This document shows positions 37,641 to 47,601 of a stretch of DNA of 64,000 nt, in pieces. The stretch comes from Clostridium guangxiense (GTDB lineage Bacteria > Bacillota > Clostridia > Clostridiales > Clostridiaceae): NCBI RefSeq assembly GCF_021043395.1, contig NZ_JAJNKE010000004.1, positions 149,189-213,188 on the forward strand, read 5' to 3'. Under the pieces are notes generated by a model. It was given only the letters and a program-made list of their open reading frames with translations. It was not told the DNA's origin and searched no databases. Made by a program: the position numbers and the translations under genes. How positions within the stretch are numbered: the stretch's first letter is position 1; every line of letters begins with the position of its first letter.

Positions 37641-39254
37641 TTAATTTTTATTATTTAAAGACTCAACTATTTTTTTAAATATAGGTGCTGTTGTGATAGC
37701 GGCACTCATATTCTTATCTATATTTGGTGCAAATATAACTGCAGAATAATTAATACCATTAGCGTTAAAAAATCCAGCAAACCATGCATCTACATTTTCA
37801 ATCGTCTTATCTTTATTTTCTCCTCTTTGCGCAGTTCCTGTTTTGCCTCCAATGCATGGATTAGGAGTATAGGCAAGAAGTCCAGTTCCATGTTTATCAG
37901 TAAGAACTTCTTTAAAAAGCTCAAGCATCGTATTGGCTGTATTCTCACTTATAACTCTATTGCTATATATTTTCTCTTTTTCTACATTACCAGTAATTCC
38001 ATTAATATATGAATCAACAATATGAGGCTTAACATAGATACCTTTATTAACTACAGTATTAGGAATAGCTAAGGCTTCCACTGGAGTTATTCTAAGACTT
38101 TGCCCATATGATAGTAAACTTAGATTTCCTGTATCATTAGAATCCATACTATCCATAGAACCATTGCTTTCCCCGTCAATATTTAGCACTTTATCAAACA
38201 ATCCCTGGTTTTTAGCTGTGTTATATATATTATAAAAACCTGTCTTTTGACCTATATTTATGAAAACATCATTAGACGAAACAACAAATGCCTGCTTTGG
38301 TGTACAATAATCATAAACTTTTTCCTGACTAAACTTTCCTGTATCTTTTATAGGTGTATTTAGATCTACGCTTTTACTTTCAATAGCTGCTTCTTCAACT
38401 ATAGTTTTAAATATAGAACCTGGATAATAAATTCCCTTTAGTCCAAAATTTATATTAGCATCGTATAAATCCTTTTGAGCAGCTGCTCTTATAGCTCCGT
38501 TTTCACTTTCCATGACAATTGCAGAAGCCTGCTTAAGATCACTGTCATCTAATATGTTTTGAACCTTATCATTTATTGTTTTATCTATAGTAAGCTTAAC
38601 TTTTGAAAGATTTTTATTATTTATTTCATTTGAAGAAATAATATTACCATTGCTGTCATTCTTAAATACTTTTTCAGGATATTCATCATTTTTAAACCTG
38701 TCATATATTGTTTTTTCAAGCGAATTATTTGCTTTGAATTTTTTATTATTTTTATCCTTAGGATTAGTTATAATATTGAATATATCTGCTGCTTCACTTC
38801 TGTCTACTTTATTAACATAGTAAGTGTATATACCATTTACATCCTTGAACTTTTGAAGATTATTATAAATAGTTTCATCTATCTTCCAATATAGCTTATT
38901 AGTTGAACTTTCTATGGATACCTGACTTAAATCATAATTCTTATTATAATTTTTCAAAATATAATTCAATGCAGTTAATTTTCTTATATTGGTGTCACTA
39001 TTATTTCTACTAAAAATATATGGATTTATTACAACATAGTAATCCTTATTAAATGGCAAAAGATCTTTTCCATTACAATCTATAACTTCATAATTTAAAT
39101 CAGAAGTTTTTTCAAAAGATGACATTTGCGCTGCATAATTAACCTCTAACTCCTCATTGTAATTCATAATAATGTACAATCTATATATTAAAAAAGAAAA
39201 AGCAATAACTAGTATAACAAGTATAGACATGCATCTGATTTTTGATTTATACAT
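37641..39254 (-). CDS. Class B penicillin-binding protein (transpeptidase)
   Basis: A 537-residue peptidoglycan transpeptidase anchored by an N-terminal helix (about 9-28). The catalytic domain has the active serine in PGSIFKT, the second motif SSND and the third motif GGKTGTAQ. An N-terminal non-catalytic dimerisation-type region fills about 40-240. Its place next to sigK and away from the mreBCD or mra clusters suggests a possible sporulation-linked role, but this is inference. Its ribosome binding site GGTGAGG lies inside a hairpin (39262-39296). Confidence 0.88.
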   Translation of the reverse strand: MYKSKIRCMSILVILVIAFSFLIYRLYIIMNYNEELEVNYAAQMSSFEKTSDLNYEVIDCNGKDLLPFNKDYYVVINPYIFSRNNSDTNIRKLTALNYILKNYNKNYDLSQVSIESSTNKLYWKIDETIYNNLQKFKDVNGIYTYYVNKVDRSEAADIFNIITNPKDKNNKKFKANNSLEKTIYDRFKNDEYPEKVFKNDSNGNIISSNEINNKNLSKVKLTIDKTINDKVQNILDDSDLKQASAIVMESENGAIRAAAQKDLYDANINFGLKGIYYPGSIFKTIVEEAAIESKSVDLNTPIKDTGKFSQEKVYDYCTPKQAFVVSSNDVFINIGQKTGFYNIYNTAKNQGLFDKVLNIDGESNGSMDSMDSNDTGNLSLLSYGQSLRITPVEALAIPNTVVNKGIYVKPHIVDSYINGITGNVEKEKIYSNRVISENTANTMLELFKEVLTDKHGTGLLAYTPNPCIGGKTGTAQRGENKDKTIENVDAWFAGFFNANGINYSAVIFAPNIDKNMSAAITTAPIFKKIVESLNNKN

Positions 39255-39261
39255 AAAAACA

Positions 39262-39296
39262 CCTCACCATAGTCTAAATCTTTGACTAAAATGAGG
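39262..39296 (-). promoter_or_regulatory. Hairpin containing the PBP ribosome binding site
   Basis: Between the U32 stop and the PBP start, CCTCA (minus strand 39296-39292) can pair with TGAGG (39266-39262) and TAGTC with GACTA just inside. The TGAGG is the PBP Shine-Dalgarno. This could lower translation of the PBP or act as a weak terminator ahead of TGTTTTT. Confidence 0.35.
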
Positions 39297-39318
39297 CATT
39301 TTATTCAATCTTAAATTA

Positions 39319-40536
39319 TTATTTCTGCTTAATTAGCATATTACCCTTTTCTAAAACCATATCACATTTTATTGTATAAATCATTTGTGCAACAGGTGTA
39401 CTTTCTATTTCTTCACCTTTTTCATTTCTAATATCTGTTAGCATAATTTCGAAATTTTCGCCTTTAGGTCTTAAAACTTCTACAATATCTCCAGAATACA
39501 CCTTATTCTTCTGCTCTATAGTTGCAGTATTTGTTTCTTTATCATAGTCTTTTACTATTCCAGCTATATCAAAATCTCTTATATATGATGAAGATCCATA
39601 ATACTGTCTATTGTCTTCTCCATAATAAAATCCTGTACAATATCCTCTGTGACTTGGTTTCATTAAATAATCCATCCATTTAGGATCAAATTTATACTCA
39701 GAAGGATTTTCAAAATACTTGTCTAAAGCTTCCCTGTATGCTTTCACAACAGAGGCAACATAATATGCACTTTTCATTCTTCCTTCAATTTTTAAAGAAT
39801 TTATACCTGACTCAACTAAATCGGGAATATGTTCAATCATGCAAAGATCCTTTGAATTCATTATATATGTCCCTTTATCATCTTCCATTATAGGAAAATA
39901 CTGTCCAGGCCTTTTTTCCTCAACAAGAGCGTATTTATATCTGCATGGTTGAGCGCATTGTCCTCTATTTGAATCTCTTCCCGTCATATAATTAGATAAA
40001 AGACATCTTCCTGAATAAGAAATACACATAGAGCCATGAACAAAAGCTTCAATTTCACAAGTTTCTGGAAGATTTCTTCTAATTTCTTTTATTTCCTCAA
40101 GAGACATTTCTCTTGCAAGAACTATTCTTTTAACTCCTTGTTTGTGCCAAAATAATGCTGATTTCCAATTTACATTATTTGCCTGAGTGCTTAAATGTAA
40201 TTCAAGTTCTGGAACAACTTCTTTTGCAGTCATTATTATTCCAGGATCTGAAACTAAAATTGCATCAACTTTTAAATTATACAGTTCTTTCAAATAATCT
40301 TCTAGTCCAATTAAATCTTCATTATGAGGAAAAACATTTAAAGTTACATATACTTTTTTTCCTAATGAATGTGCAAAATCAATTCCTTGTTTTAATTCAT
40401 CCGAACCAAAGTTATCTGCAAATGCTCTTAAATTAAGCTTACTTCCCCCAAGATAAACTGCATCTGCTCCATACTCAATGGCAGTCTTTAATTTTTCTAA
40501 GTTTCCAGCTGGTGCTAATATCTCCGGTTTATTCAC
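39319..40536 (-). CDS. U32-family protein, probable tRNA U34 hydroxylase (TrhP-like)
   Basis: A 405-residue peptidase-U32-family protein. In Bacillus the YrrN/YrrO members hydroxylate uridine 34 of certain tRNAs using prephenate, and neighbouring TrmR methylates the product. The N-terminal barrel PEILAPAGNLEKLKTAIEYG and the cysteine-bearing signature EAFVHGSMCISYSGRCLLS, plus CAQPCRY, are clear. The start is GTG 40536 with AAGGAGG 7 nt upstream; it overlaps the end of trmR by 8 nt, indicating coupled translation. Length fits YrrO (TrhP2). Older annotation as collagenase is not supported by catalytic residues. Confidence 0.88.
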   Translation of the reverse strand: MNKPEILAPAGNLEKLKTAIEYGADAVYLGGSKLNLRAFADNFGSDELKQGIDFAHSLGKKVYVTLNVFPHNEDLIGLEDYLKELYNLKVDAILVSDPGIIMTAKEVVPELELHLSTQANNVNWKSALFWHKQGVKRIVLAREMSLEEIKEIRRNLPETCEIEAFVHGSMCISYSGRCLLSNYMTGRDSNRGQCAQPCRYKYALVEEKRPGQYFPIMEDDKGTYIMNSKDLCMIEHIPDLVESGINSLKIEGRMKSAYYVASVVKAYREALDKYFENPSEYKFDPKWMDYLMKPSHRGYCTGFYYGEDNRQYYGSSSYIRDFDIAGIVKDYDKETNTATIEQKNKVYSGDIVEVLRPKGENFEIMLTDIRNEKGEEIESTPVAQMIYTIKCDMVLEKGNMLIKQK

Positions 40537-41179
40537 AATCCTGCCTCCTTGTTGTAACTGCAATTCCATCTCCCATTGGAATTACAGAAGTAATTAAACT
40601 TTTATTATTAGAAACCATATCAAGATAATTTTTCATTCTTTTAACTATGGTGATTTTTCTTCTTTGTAATAATTCTCTATTCGCTACCATACCTCTAAAT
40701 AGTACATTGTCGGCTATTACAATTCCATCCTTTTTTAACATTCTAAGACATTCATTAAAAAAATCCTCATAATGCCCTTTTCCAGCATCTATAAATATAA
40801 TGTCATATTCATCATTAAGCTTTTTTAAACACTCCATACAATCACCCAATATAACATCTATTCTTTTGTCCAATCCATATTTATGTATATTTTCGAGTGC
40901 TATATTTACCATATCTTCACTTCTATCTACAGATGTTATATGAGCCTCTGAATTAATAGCCATTAAAATTGCAGAATACCCTATGGCGGTTCCAAGTTCA
41001 AGTATTTTAAGCGGCCTTTTTATTTTTACCATTAATTCAAGAAATTTAGCAGTCTCCTTTTGAACTATTGGCACGTTATTACTTTCAGCGTATTCTTCTA
41101 ACTCTTTAAGTAAACCCTGTCTTTCAGGAATTAATTCTCTTATATAATTTTCAATGTAATCGTACATTATTTTGCTCAT
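40529..41179 (-). CDS. trmR: tRNA 5-hydroxyuridine methyltransferase (TrmR/YrrM)
   Basis: An AdoMet-dependent O-methyltransferase of the YrrM family; the Bacillus member methylates 5-hydroxyuridine at the tRNA wobble position. The 216-residue protein has SAM motif ILELGTAIGYSAILMA, acidic motif VDRS, the metal-ligand motif IFIDAGKGHY and IVIADNVLFRGMV. GGAGG precedes ATG 41179. Overlap with the U32 gene, and mltG immediately upstream, reproduces the yrrL-yrrM-yrrN/O order of Bacillus, which is the main reason for the tRNA-specific call. Confidence 0.85.
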   Translation of the reverse strand: MSKIMYDYIENYIRELIPERQGLLKELEEYAESNNVPIVQKETAKFLELMVKIKRPLKILELGTAIGYSAILMAINSEAHITSVDRSEDMVNIALENIHKYGLDKRIDVILGDCMECLKKLNDEYDIIFIDAGKGHYEDFFNECLRMLKKDGIVIADNVLFRGMVANRELLQRRKITIVKRMKNYLDMVSNNKSLITSVIPMGDGIAVTTRRQDCE

Positions 41180-41195
41180 TAGAATTCCTCCAAAA

Positions 41196-42215
41196 TTAAA
41201 ATCCCTGAGTTTTTTCTTTAATCTTTAAAAATTCTTTGTAATCTTTTGTGAAAAAATGTGTTCCATCATTTTGGGATACAAAATAAATATAATCTGTATT
41301 TTTAGGATTAATTGCTGCAATTATTGAAGCCTTACCTGGAGAACATATAGGCCCTTCTGGCATACCATCTACAAGATATGTATTATAAGTAGAATTTATT
41401 TTAAGATCATTATATGTAAGTTTATCTTTATGATAGCCAAGAGCATATTCTACAGTAGCACAGGATTGAAGCTTCATATTGAGCCTCATTCTATTATAGA
41501 AAACCGATGAAATTACTGCTCTTTCTTTCTGAACCTCTGCTTCACGTTCTACAATTGAAGCCATTGTTATTATCCTATCAATATCATTTATTTTAGTTCC
41601 AGACTCCTTTTTAATACCAGTAATCACTGATTTAAATCTTTCAAGCATAATGTCTATTATTTCTTTTCCTGTCATGTTTTTTTTGAATTCATAAGTATCC
41701 GGGAAAAGATAGCCTTCAAGTTTATACTTTCTTTTATTATCATTTTTTATGTAACTAGGAATAGTATATTCTTGACATGCTTTTAAAAACTTATCACTTG
41801 ATATTACTCCCTTTTTCTCTAGCAAACTTGCCATCTGCGTTATTTGAAATCCTTCCGGCATTGTCACCCTTATATATGTGTCATCAAAAATTCCATTTTT
41901 CATGTCATTTACAAGCGAATCTATATTTTCTCCAGCTTTTATTGAATAAAATCCCGGTTTAATTTCACCGGGAAATTTTTTGTATTTAACATATGCCTTA
42001 AGAAAGAACTTGTTTTTAATTAAATTATTCTTATCCAACGAATCTATTATTTTATATAAGTTATCATCTTTTTTAACTTCAAATCTATACTTATTATTTA
42101 TCTTAAACGGATTTCGTATTACAGAATTTAAATATGATAATAAAACTAAAATAACAATCAGACAACAAATTAAAATAGAAATTTTTCTTTTAATAAATAA
42201 TTTCTTATTTTCCAT
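41196..42215 (-). CDS. mltG: Endolytic murein transglycosylase MltG
   Basis: Membrane-anchored lytic transglycosylase that cuts nascent peptidoglycan strands. The 339-residue protein has an N-terminal membrane helix (about 11-30), a LysM-like segment (VKKDDNLYKIIDSLDK), and the YceG catalytic domain with glutamate in MASIVEREAEV and YNTYLVDGMPEGPICSPG near the C-terminus. It lies 28 bp downstream of typA and 16 bp upstream of trmR. Confidence 0.93.
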   Translation of the reverse strand: MENKKLFIKRKISILICCLIVILVLLSYLNSVIRNPFKINNKYRFEVKKDDNLYKIIDSLDKNNLIKNKFFLKAYVKYKKFPGEIKPGFYSIKAGENIDSLVNDMKNGIFDDTYIRVTMPEGFQITQMASLLEKKGVISSDKFLKACQEYTIPSYIKNDNKRKYKLEGYLFPDTYEFKKNMTGKEIIDIMLERFKSVITGIKKESGTKINDIDRIITMASIVEREAEVQKERAVISSVFYNRMRLNMKLQSCATVEYALGYHKDKLTYNDLKINSTYNTYLVDGMPEGPICSPGKASIIAAINPKNTDYIYFVSQNDGTHFFTKDYKEFLKIKEKTQGF

Positions 42216-42242
42216 AAACCCATTCCCCTTAATTATGGTTCT

Positions 42243-44063
42243 CTATTTTCCTCTGTTTTTTCTTCTAAGATTAGTATCCAATATCTTCTTTCTCATTCTA
42301 ATACTTTTAGGTGTAACTTCTACAAATTCATCTGCTGCAATGAATTCAAGGCATTTCTCCAAAGTCATATCTGGTGGTGGTACAAGCTTTAAGGATTCAT
42401 CTGCACCTGATGATCTACAGTTTGAAAGATGTTTCTTCTTACATACATTAACTTCCAAATCTTCTGCCCTTGAACATTCTCCAACTATCATTCCTTCATA
42501 CGTTTCAACGCCTGCTCCTATAAATAGCTTTCCTCTGTCCTGAGCACTAAACAATCCATAAGCTACTGATGTTCCTGTATCGAAGGAAACAATTGATCCT
42601 CTTGATCTTCCAGGAATATCTCCTTTATATGGCTCATAATCATCTAAAACCGAGTTCATTATACCATTTCCTTTAGTGTCTGTCATAAACTCATTTTTAA
42701 AACCAATTAAACCTCTTGATGGTATTTTAAATTCAAGTCTTGTATAACCATTTATTGCAGATGTCATATTAACAAGTTCTGCTTTTCTAGGTCCAAGCTT
42801 TTCCATTACAACACCCATAAATTCTTCTGGCACATCTATTGTAAGATATTCTATTGGCTCAAGCTTCTTTCCATTTTCTTCTTTGTATATTACCATTGGT
42901 TTTGAAACTTGAAACTCAAATCCTTCTCTTCTCATAGTTTCTATTAATATTGAAAGATGAAGTTCTCCTCTTCCACTGACTTTAAATTTATCAGGCGAAT
43001 CAGTTTCTTCAACTCTTAAGCTTACATTTGTTTCAAGCTCTTTTGTTAGTCTATCTCTTATATGTCTAGAAGTTATAAATTCACCTTCCTTGCCTGCAAA
43101 AGGAGAATCATTTACCATAAAATACATACTAAGTGTAGGTTCATCAATATCTATAAAAGGTAGTGCTTCAGGTCTTGAAGTATCCGCAATTGTTTCTCCT
43201 ATATTAACATCTGGTATTCCCGAAACAACAGCTATATCTCCAAGTTTTACTTCTGATGCTTCCACTCTTTTTAAACCTTCATAAACAAATAAGCTAGAAA
43301 TTTTTACATTTTCTTGTGCCCCATCTCTTCTTATTAAGACAGCCTGTTGATTCTTTTTAATAGTACCTCTTTCAACTTTTCCTATAGCTATTCTTCCAAC
43401 ATATTCATTTGAATCGATTGTTGAAACAAGCATCTGCATAGGTTCATCCAAATATCCTTCAGGTGGAGCTACATGTTTTATTATTGTTTCAAATATTGGC
43501 TCCATTGTATTATTATCATCCTCAAGCTCATACTTTGCAATTCCAGCCTTTGCTGATGCATAAACAATAGGGAATTCAAGCTGTTCATCATTTGCTCCAA
43601 GTTCTACAAATAAATCAAATATCTCATCTAAAACTTGAGCTGGTCTTGCATTTGGCTTATCAATTTTATTAACTACAACAATTGGCTTTAATCCAAGTTC
43701 TAATGCTTTCTTTAATACAAATTTTGTCTGTGGCATAGGACCTTCAAAAGCATCTACTAATAAAAGTACGCTGTCCACCATCTTAAGAACACGTTCAACT
43801 TCTCCACCAAAATCAGCATGACCTGGAGTATCAACTATATTTATTTTAACTCCTTTATGCATTACAGATGTATTCTTAGAAAGTATTGTTATTCCTCTTT
43901 CCTTTTCAAGATCATTAGAATCCATAACTCTTTCCTGAACTTTTTCATTACTTCTAAATATATGACTTTGTCTCAATAATGCATCTACAAGAGTTGTTTT
44001 ACCGTGGTCAACGTGCGCGATTATTGCAACATTTCTTATATCTTCTCTGGTAAACTTTTCCAT
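42243..44063 (-). CDS. typA: Ribosome-associated GTPase TypA/BipA
   Basis: A translational GTPase involved in ribosome assembly and stress. The 606-residue protein has G1 [10 protein letters not shown], switch [17 protein letters not shown]4 NKIDKP, domains II-III and V of EF-G type, and the TypA-specific C-terminal region with [20 protein letters not shown] 44063 follows GGAGGAAAAGAA. It sits between rnj and mltG. Confidence 0.96.
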   Translation of the reverse strand: MEKFTREDIRNVAIIAHVDHGKTTLVDALLRQSHIFRSNEKVQERVMDSNDLEKERGITILSKNTSVMHKGVKINIVDTPGHADFGGEVERVLKMVDSVLLLVDAFEGPMPQTKFVLKKALELGLKPIVVVNKIDKPNARPAQVLDEIFDLFVELGANDEQLEFPIVYASAKAGIAKYELEDDNNTMEPIFETIIKHVAPPEGYLDEPMQMLVSTIDSNEYVGRIAIGKVERGTIKKNQQAVLIRRDGAQENVKISSLFVYEGLKRVEASEVKLGDIAVVSGIPDVNIGETIADTSRPEALPFIDIDEPTLSMYFMVNDSPFAGKEGEFITSRHIRDRLTKELETNVSLRVEETDSPDKFKVSGRGELHLSILIETMRREGFEFQVSKPMVIYKEENGKKLEPIEYLTIDVPEEFMGVVMEKLGPRKAELVNMTSAINGYTRLEFKIPSRGLIGFKNEFMTDTKGNGIMNSVLDDYEPYKGDIPGRSRGSIVSFDTGTSVAYGLFSAQDRGKLFIGAGVETYEGMIVGECSRAEDLEVNVCKKKHLSNCRSSGADESLKLVPPPDMTLEKCLEFIAADEFVEVTPKSIRMRKKILDTNLRRKNRGK

Positions 44064-44110
44064 TTCTTTTCCTCCATATATTGATAAAATATTAACTTTA
44101 AATATCATAA

Positions 44111-44148
44111 AAATAAATTGGCTACTTAATAGTACCCAATTTATTTTA
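44111..44148 (-). terminator. Terminator after rnj
   Basis: AAATAAATTGG / CCAATTTATTT stem with an internal TACT/AGTA extension and T-rich tail on the minus strand, about 50 bp past the rnj stop. Confidence 0.75.
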
Positions 44149-44198
44149 ATATTACTATGCTAAAATGTCAAATTCATAATATTATTTAACTCAAAGGG

Positions 44199-45866
44199 TT
44201 ATATTTCCATTATAATAGGTAATATCATTGGTTTCCTCTTAGTTTTTTCATACAAGAAACCTCTTAAAACTTCTTTAACATTTGACTTAATTGTAGCCCA
44301 TTCTTTAATGTGGTTATCTTCACACTCTTTAAGAGCATTTTTTACAAGTTCTCTTGCCTGATCCATTAAATCTTCAGATTCTCTTACATAAACAAATCCT
44401 CTTGAAATGATATCTGGTCCAGCAATAACACTTCCACTTTCCTTTTCTATGGTAACCACAACAGTCAATATGCCATCCTGAGATAAATGCTTTCTATCTC
44501 TCAAAACAATATTACCAACATCTCCAACGCCGAGCCCATCTACAAAAACTTGACCTGAAACTACTGTACCACTTTTCTTTATACTGTCTCTTGTTACCTC
44601 TATAACATCACCATTATCTGAAAGTACAATATTTTGTCTTGGCATACCTAAACTTACTGCAAGTTCTGCATGCTGCTTAAGGTGTCTATACTCACCATGA
44701 ACAGGAATAAAAAATCTTGGTTTTATAAGCGTATGCATCATTTTCAATTCTTCTTGACATGCATGACCAGAAACATGTACATCTGCAAGTCCTTCATAAA
44801 TAACATCTGCACCTTTTTTAAACAGCTGATTTATAACCCTTGAAACTAACTTTTCATTTCCAGGAATAGGGTTAGCAGATATTATTACAGTATCCCCGTC
44901 TTGAATAGTTACCTTCTTATGTTCTGAAGCTGCCATTCTTGAAAGTGCTGACATTGGCTCTCCTTGACTTCCTGTTGTTATAATCACAATTTTATCATCT
45001 GGATATCTATTTATTGCCTCAACTCCTATAACAACACCTTCATTAACTTTGAGGTATCCAAGTTCTATAGCAACTGCTACAATATTTTCCATACTTCTTC
45101 CTGAAACAGCAACTTTTCTGTCAAACTTTTCAGCAGCTTCAACTATTTGCTGTATTCTATGAATATTTGAAGCAAACGTAGCAATAATAATTCTGCCCTT
45201 AGTTTTTGCAAATATATTATTGAATGTCTCCCCCACCGTACGTTCAGTTCTCGTATATCCTGGCCTTTCAACATTTGTACTGTCGCACATCATTGCTAAT
45301 ACTCCTTTTTTGCCAAGTTCTGCAAAACGTGCAAAATCAGCAACACATCCATCTATAGGAGTATAATCGATTTTAAAATCCCCAGTGTGAAGAACGACCC
45401 CCATTGGTGTGTGAATAGCTATGGCTACAGAATCAGCAATACTATGGCTTTGCCTTATAAATTCAACGGACATATTATCAAGCTTAACTATATCTCTAGC
45501 CTTAATAACCTTTAAATCTACACTGCCGAGCAAGTTATGTTCCTTAAGTTTTGTTTCAACTATTCCTATAGTAAGCTTTGTACCATATACCGGAACATTT
45601 AAATCTCTTAACACATATGGAAGCGCACCAATATGATCTTCATGCCCATGTGTTAAAAATATCCCCTTTACTTTTTCTGCATTTTTAATCAAATAACTGA
45701 TATCTGGTATTACAATATCTATACCAAACATCTCTTCATCTGGAAACTTAAGGCCGCAGTCTATAACGACTATTTCATTTCTATATTCAATAACCGTTAA
45801 GTTCTTACCTATTTCATTTACACCACCAAGGGGAATTATTTTTATTTTATCTTTTTCTCTTCGCGT
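44199..45866 (-). CDS. rnj: Ribonuclease J, apparently starting at ACG
   Basis: Metallo-beta-lactamase/beta-CASP ribonuclease for mRNA decay and RNA maturation. It has the zinc motif LTHGHEDHIG, HTGDFKIDY, CDSTN, the PVHGEYRH motif and the C-terminal RNase J domain. The first in-frame ATG (45731) would delete about 45 conserved residues including KIKIIPLGGVNEIGKN and VIDCGLKFPDEEM. Extending upstream gives 555 residues, the family length. The only start-like place is an ACG at 45866-45864, 8 nt after AAGGAGG; no ATG, GTG or TTG exists in frame between the upstream stop and 45731. So either a rare ACG start is used or a sequence change altered ATG. Confidence 0.93.
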   Translation of the reverse strand, partial: TRREKDKIKIIPLGGVNEIGKNLTVIEYRNEIVVIDCGLKFPDEEMFGIDIVIPDISYLIKNAEKVKGIFLTHGHEDHIGALPYVLRDLNVPVYGTKLTIGIVETKLKEHNLLGSVDLKVIKARDIVKLDNMSVEFIRQSHSIADSVAIAIHTPMGVVLHTGDFKIDYTPIDGCVADFARFAELGKKGVLAMMCDSTNVERPGYTRTERTVGETFNNIFAKTKGRIIIATFASNIHRIQQIVEAAEKFDRKVAVSGRSMENIVAVAIELGYLKVNEGVVIGVEAINRYPDDKIVIITTGSQGEPMSALSRMAASEHKKVTIQDGDTVIISANPIPGNEKLVSRVINQLFKKGADVIYEGLADVHVSGHACQEELKMMHTLIKPRFFIPVHGEYRHLKQHAELAVSLGMPRQNIVLSDNGDVIEVTRDSIKKSGTVVSGQVFVDGLGVGDVGNIVLRDRKHLSQDGILTVVVTIEKESGSVIAGPDIISRGFVYVRESEDLMDQARELVKNALKECEDNHIKEWATIKSNVKEVLRGFLYEKTKRKPMILPIIMEI

Positions 45867-45920
45867 GGTTCTCCCCTCCTTCTTTTTTATATTTTATATC
45901 AACTATAAATTGTTTGAAAT

Positions 45921-46376
45921 TTACAGCTTCTTTCTGCAATCACTACATAAACCATAAAATTTAACACTGTGGTTTTTAACAAGGAAATCATATTGCTTTT
46001 CTATTTTTTCTTCTAAGCTTTCTAATAAATCTCCTTGCACTTCCATTACCTTGCCACAATTAGTACAAATTAAATGGTGGTGTTGATGAATTTCACTTCC
46101 ATGAACCAGTTCATATCTACTGCATCCGTCATTTAGCTCAAGTTTAGAAACAACTCCTATATCTTCCAGAAGTTGTATGGTTCTATAAACAGTTGCAAGA
46201 CCAATTTCAGGACACTCAACTTTAACTAGATCATATAATTCCTCAACTGTAAGGTGTTTACCTTCATTCTTTATTATTATATCTAAAACCGCTCTCCTTT
46301 GAGGAGTTAGTTTATAGCCTTTATCTTTAAGATTGTTCTTAAGCTTTTCAATCTCTGTTGGAGACATTACATTCAT
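45921..46376 (-). CDS. fur: Fur-family metal-dependent repressor
   Basis: A 151-residue Fur/PerR/Zur regulator. It has a winged helix (GYKLTPQRRAVLDII, then EIGLATVYRTIQLLEDIG), the metal-binding cluster HQHHHLICTNCGK and a C-terminal pair CSDC, giving the structural zinc site. The specific metal cannot be read with certainty; gene order upstream of rnj matches clostridial fur. ATG 46376 is chosen because GGTGAT lies 4-5 nt upstream. Confidence 0.9.
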   Translation of the reverse strand: MNVMSPTEIEKLKNNLKDKGYKLTPQRRAVLDIIIKNEGKHLTVEELYDLVKVECPEIGLATVYRTIQLLEDIGVVSKLELNDGCSRYELVHGSEIHQHHHLICTNCGKVMEVQGDLLESLEEKIEKQYDFLVKNHSVKFYGLCSDCRKKL

Positions 46377-46413
46377 TTTTATCACCCATTTCAAAAAGTT
46401 AAATAAACATACA

Positions 46414-46677
46414 CTATTCTGAATCTCCAGAAAATAAAGCTTCATATGCTTCTGATACTATTTTAAATTCATCATCATCTTCAACTGTAAATAAAATATC
46501 ATCGCCATTTTCATCTTTATCTATTTTTAGTATTATAGCTTCTGAATCTTCAGGAGCATTTTCAGGGATAACAATTACATATTCATTATCTTCAATATCC
46601 ATTTTAGTTACAACTTCAAAGGTGTTTTCTTTTCCATCTTCATCCAAAAGAGTTATTTTATCTACATCATTTTCCAT
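46414..46677 (-). CDS. DUF1292 protein (YrzB family)
   Basis: An 87-residue very acidic beta-rich protein with the DUF1292 pattern ITLLDEDGKENTFEVVTKM and a second strand set ending DILFTVEDDDEF. Members are conserved between ruvX and mltG in Firmicutes; no activity is known. Here it sits between ruvX and fur, matching that conserved order. Confidence 0.85.
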   Translation of the reverse strand: MENDVDKITLLDEDGKENTFEVVTKMDIEDNEYVIVIPENAPEDSEAIILKIDKDENGDDILFTVEDDDEFKIVSEAYEALFSGDSE

Positions 46678-46730
46678 ATGATTAAATCCTCCAGTATAAT
46701 ATTATATTTTAGATTTCAAATAAGATTTTG

Positions 46731-47153
46731 TCAAATTTGACTTTTATATATGCTATCTAAATATCCTTGTAAAATATATGTAGCTGCGACCTTATCAACT
46801 ATTTTTTTTCTTTTAGCCCTTGATAAATCTGCTTCAAGCATAGCTCTATTGGCTGCAACAGTTGTAAGTCTTTCATCCCACATTTTTATTGGAAGCTTAA
46901 TAACTTCCTTTATTATTTCACAAAATGCTAATACCTTTTCGCTTTGTGGTCCTACAGTACCATTCATGTTTTTAGGGAGTCCACATACTATGGTATCAAC
47001 ATTATAATTATCACAAACTTTTTTTAGTTCATCAATATCGTATTGTTCATTTTTCCTTCTTATTGTTCCTATACCTTGAGCGGTAAAACCAAGTGGATCA
47101 CTTATTGCCATACCTATTGTTCTATCTCCAACATCTATTCCAAGTATCCTCAT
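46731..47153 (-). CDS. ruvX: Putative pre-16S rRNA nuclease / Holliday-junction resolvase RuvX (YqgF)
   Basis: A 140-residue RNase H-fold nuclease that acts in 16S rRNA maturation. Motifs: [19 protein letters not shown] with the first catalytic Asp, [11 protein letters not shown], and [14 protein letters not shown] with the acidic residues; the third acidic position lies in [20 protein letters not shown] is used. It follows ireB after a terminator-like hairpin. Confidence 0.93.
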   Translation of the reverse strand: MRILGIDVGDRTIGMAISDPLGFTAQGIGTIRRKNEQYDIDELKKVCDNYNVDTIVCGLPKNMNGTVGPQSEKVLAFCEIIKEVIKLPIKMWDERLTTVAANRAMLEADLSRAKRKKIVDKVAATYILQGYLDSIYKSQI

Positions 47154-47237
47154 TTAATAACTCCTTAAATTATAATAACGTAACAAAACTAACTCTACTT
47201 TGATGCATTTTTAGACAAATCAACTTAATCATAAAAC

Positions 47238-47262
47238 AAAAATGCCCTAAAAGGGCACTTTT
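47238..47262 (-). terminator. Terminator after ireB
   Basis: AAAAGTGCCC / GGGCATTTT stem with a 5-nt loop followed by a T-rich minus-strand tail, 2 bp beyond the ireB stop. It divides alaS-ireB from ruvX. Confidence 0.8.
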
Positions 47263-47264
47263 AT

Positions 47265-47522
47265 TTAAACATCAAGATAAGATTTCAAAACTTCTTCTAG
47301 TATTTCATCTCTCTCTAATTTTCTAACTAAAGCACGTGCACCATTGTAGTTAGTTATGTAAGTAGGGTCACCGGATATCAAATATCCAACCAATTGGTCT
47401 ACCGGATTGTATCCTTTTTCTTTTAATGCTTTATATACTTCACTTAAAATTGCTTTTGTGAGATCCTTTTTATTTTTTAGTACATCAAATTCTATAGTAT
47501 CGTCGTTATTTATATTCCCCAT
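47265..47522 (-). CDS. ireB: IreB family regulator (UPF0297)
   Basis: An 85-residue cytosolic protein of the UPF0297 family; in Enterococcus IreB is phosphorylated by the PASTA kinase IreK. The conserved segments [45 protein letters not shown] run through the second half. It follows alaS by 79 bp, the conserved Firmicute alaS-yrzL order. Confidence 0.92.
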   Translation of the reverse strand: MGNINNDDTIEFDVLKNKKDLTKAILSEVYKALKEKGYNPVDQLVGYLISGDPTYITNYNGARALVRKLERDEILEEVLKSYLDV

Positions 47523-47601
47523 TTTACATATTCACCCCTTTTTAATTAGTAATAAACTTGTGCTTTAATATTATTATAAATCATATTATAGTAATTGTAT
47601 A

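Noticed and set aside
39319..40536. Collagenase/protease function for the U32 gene
   Set aside because: Family members at this locus act in tRNA modification and the neighbouring methyltransferase supports that; no protease catalytic residues are evident.
44199..45731. RNase J truncated at its N-terminus
   Set aside because: The conserved N-terminal 45 codons are present and in frame upstream; only the start codon is unusual.
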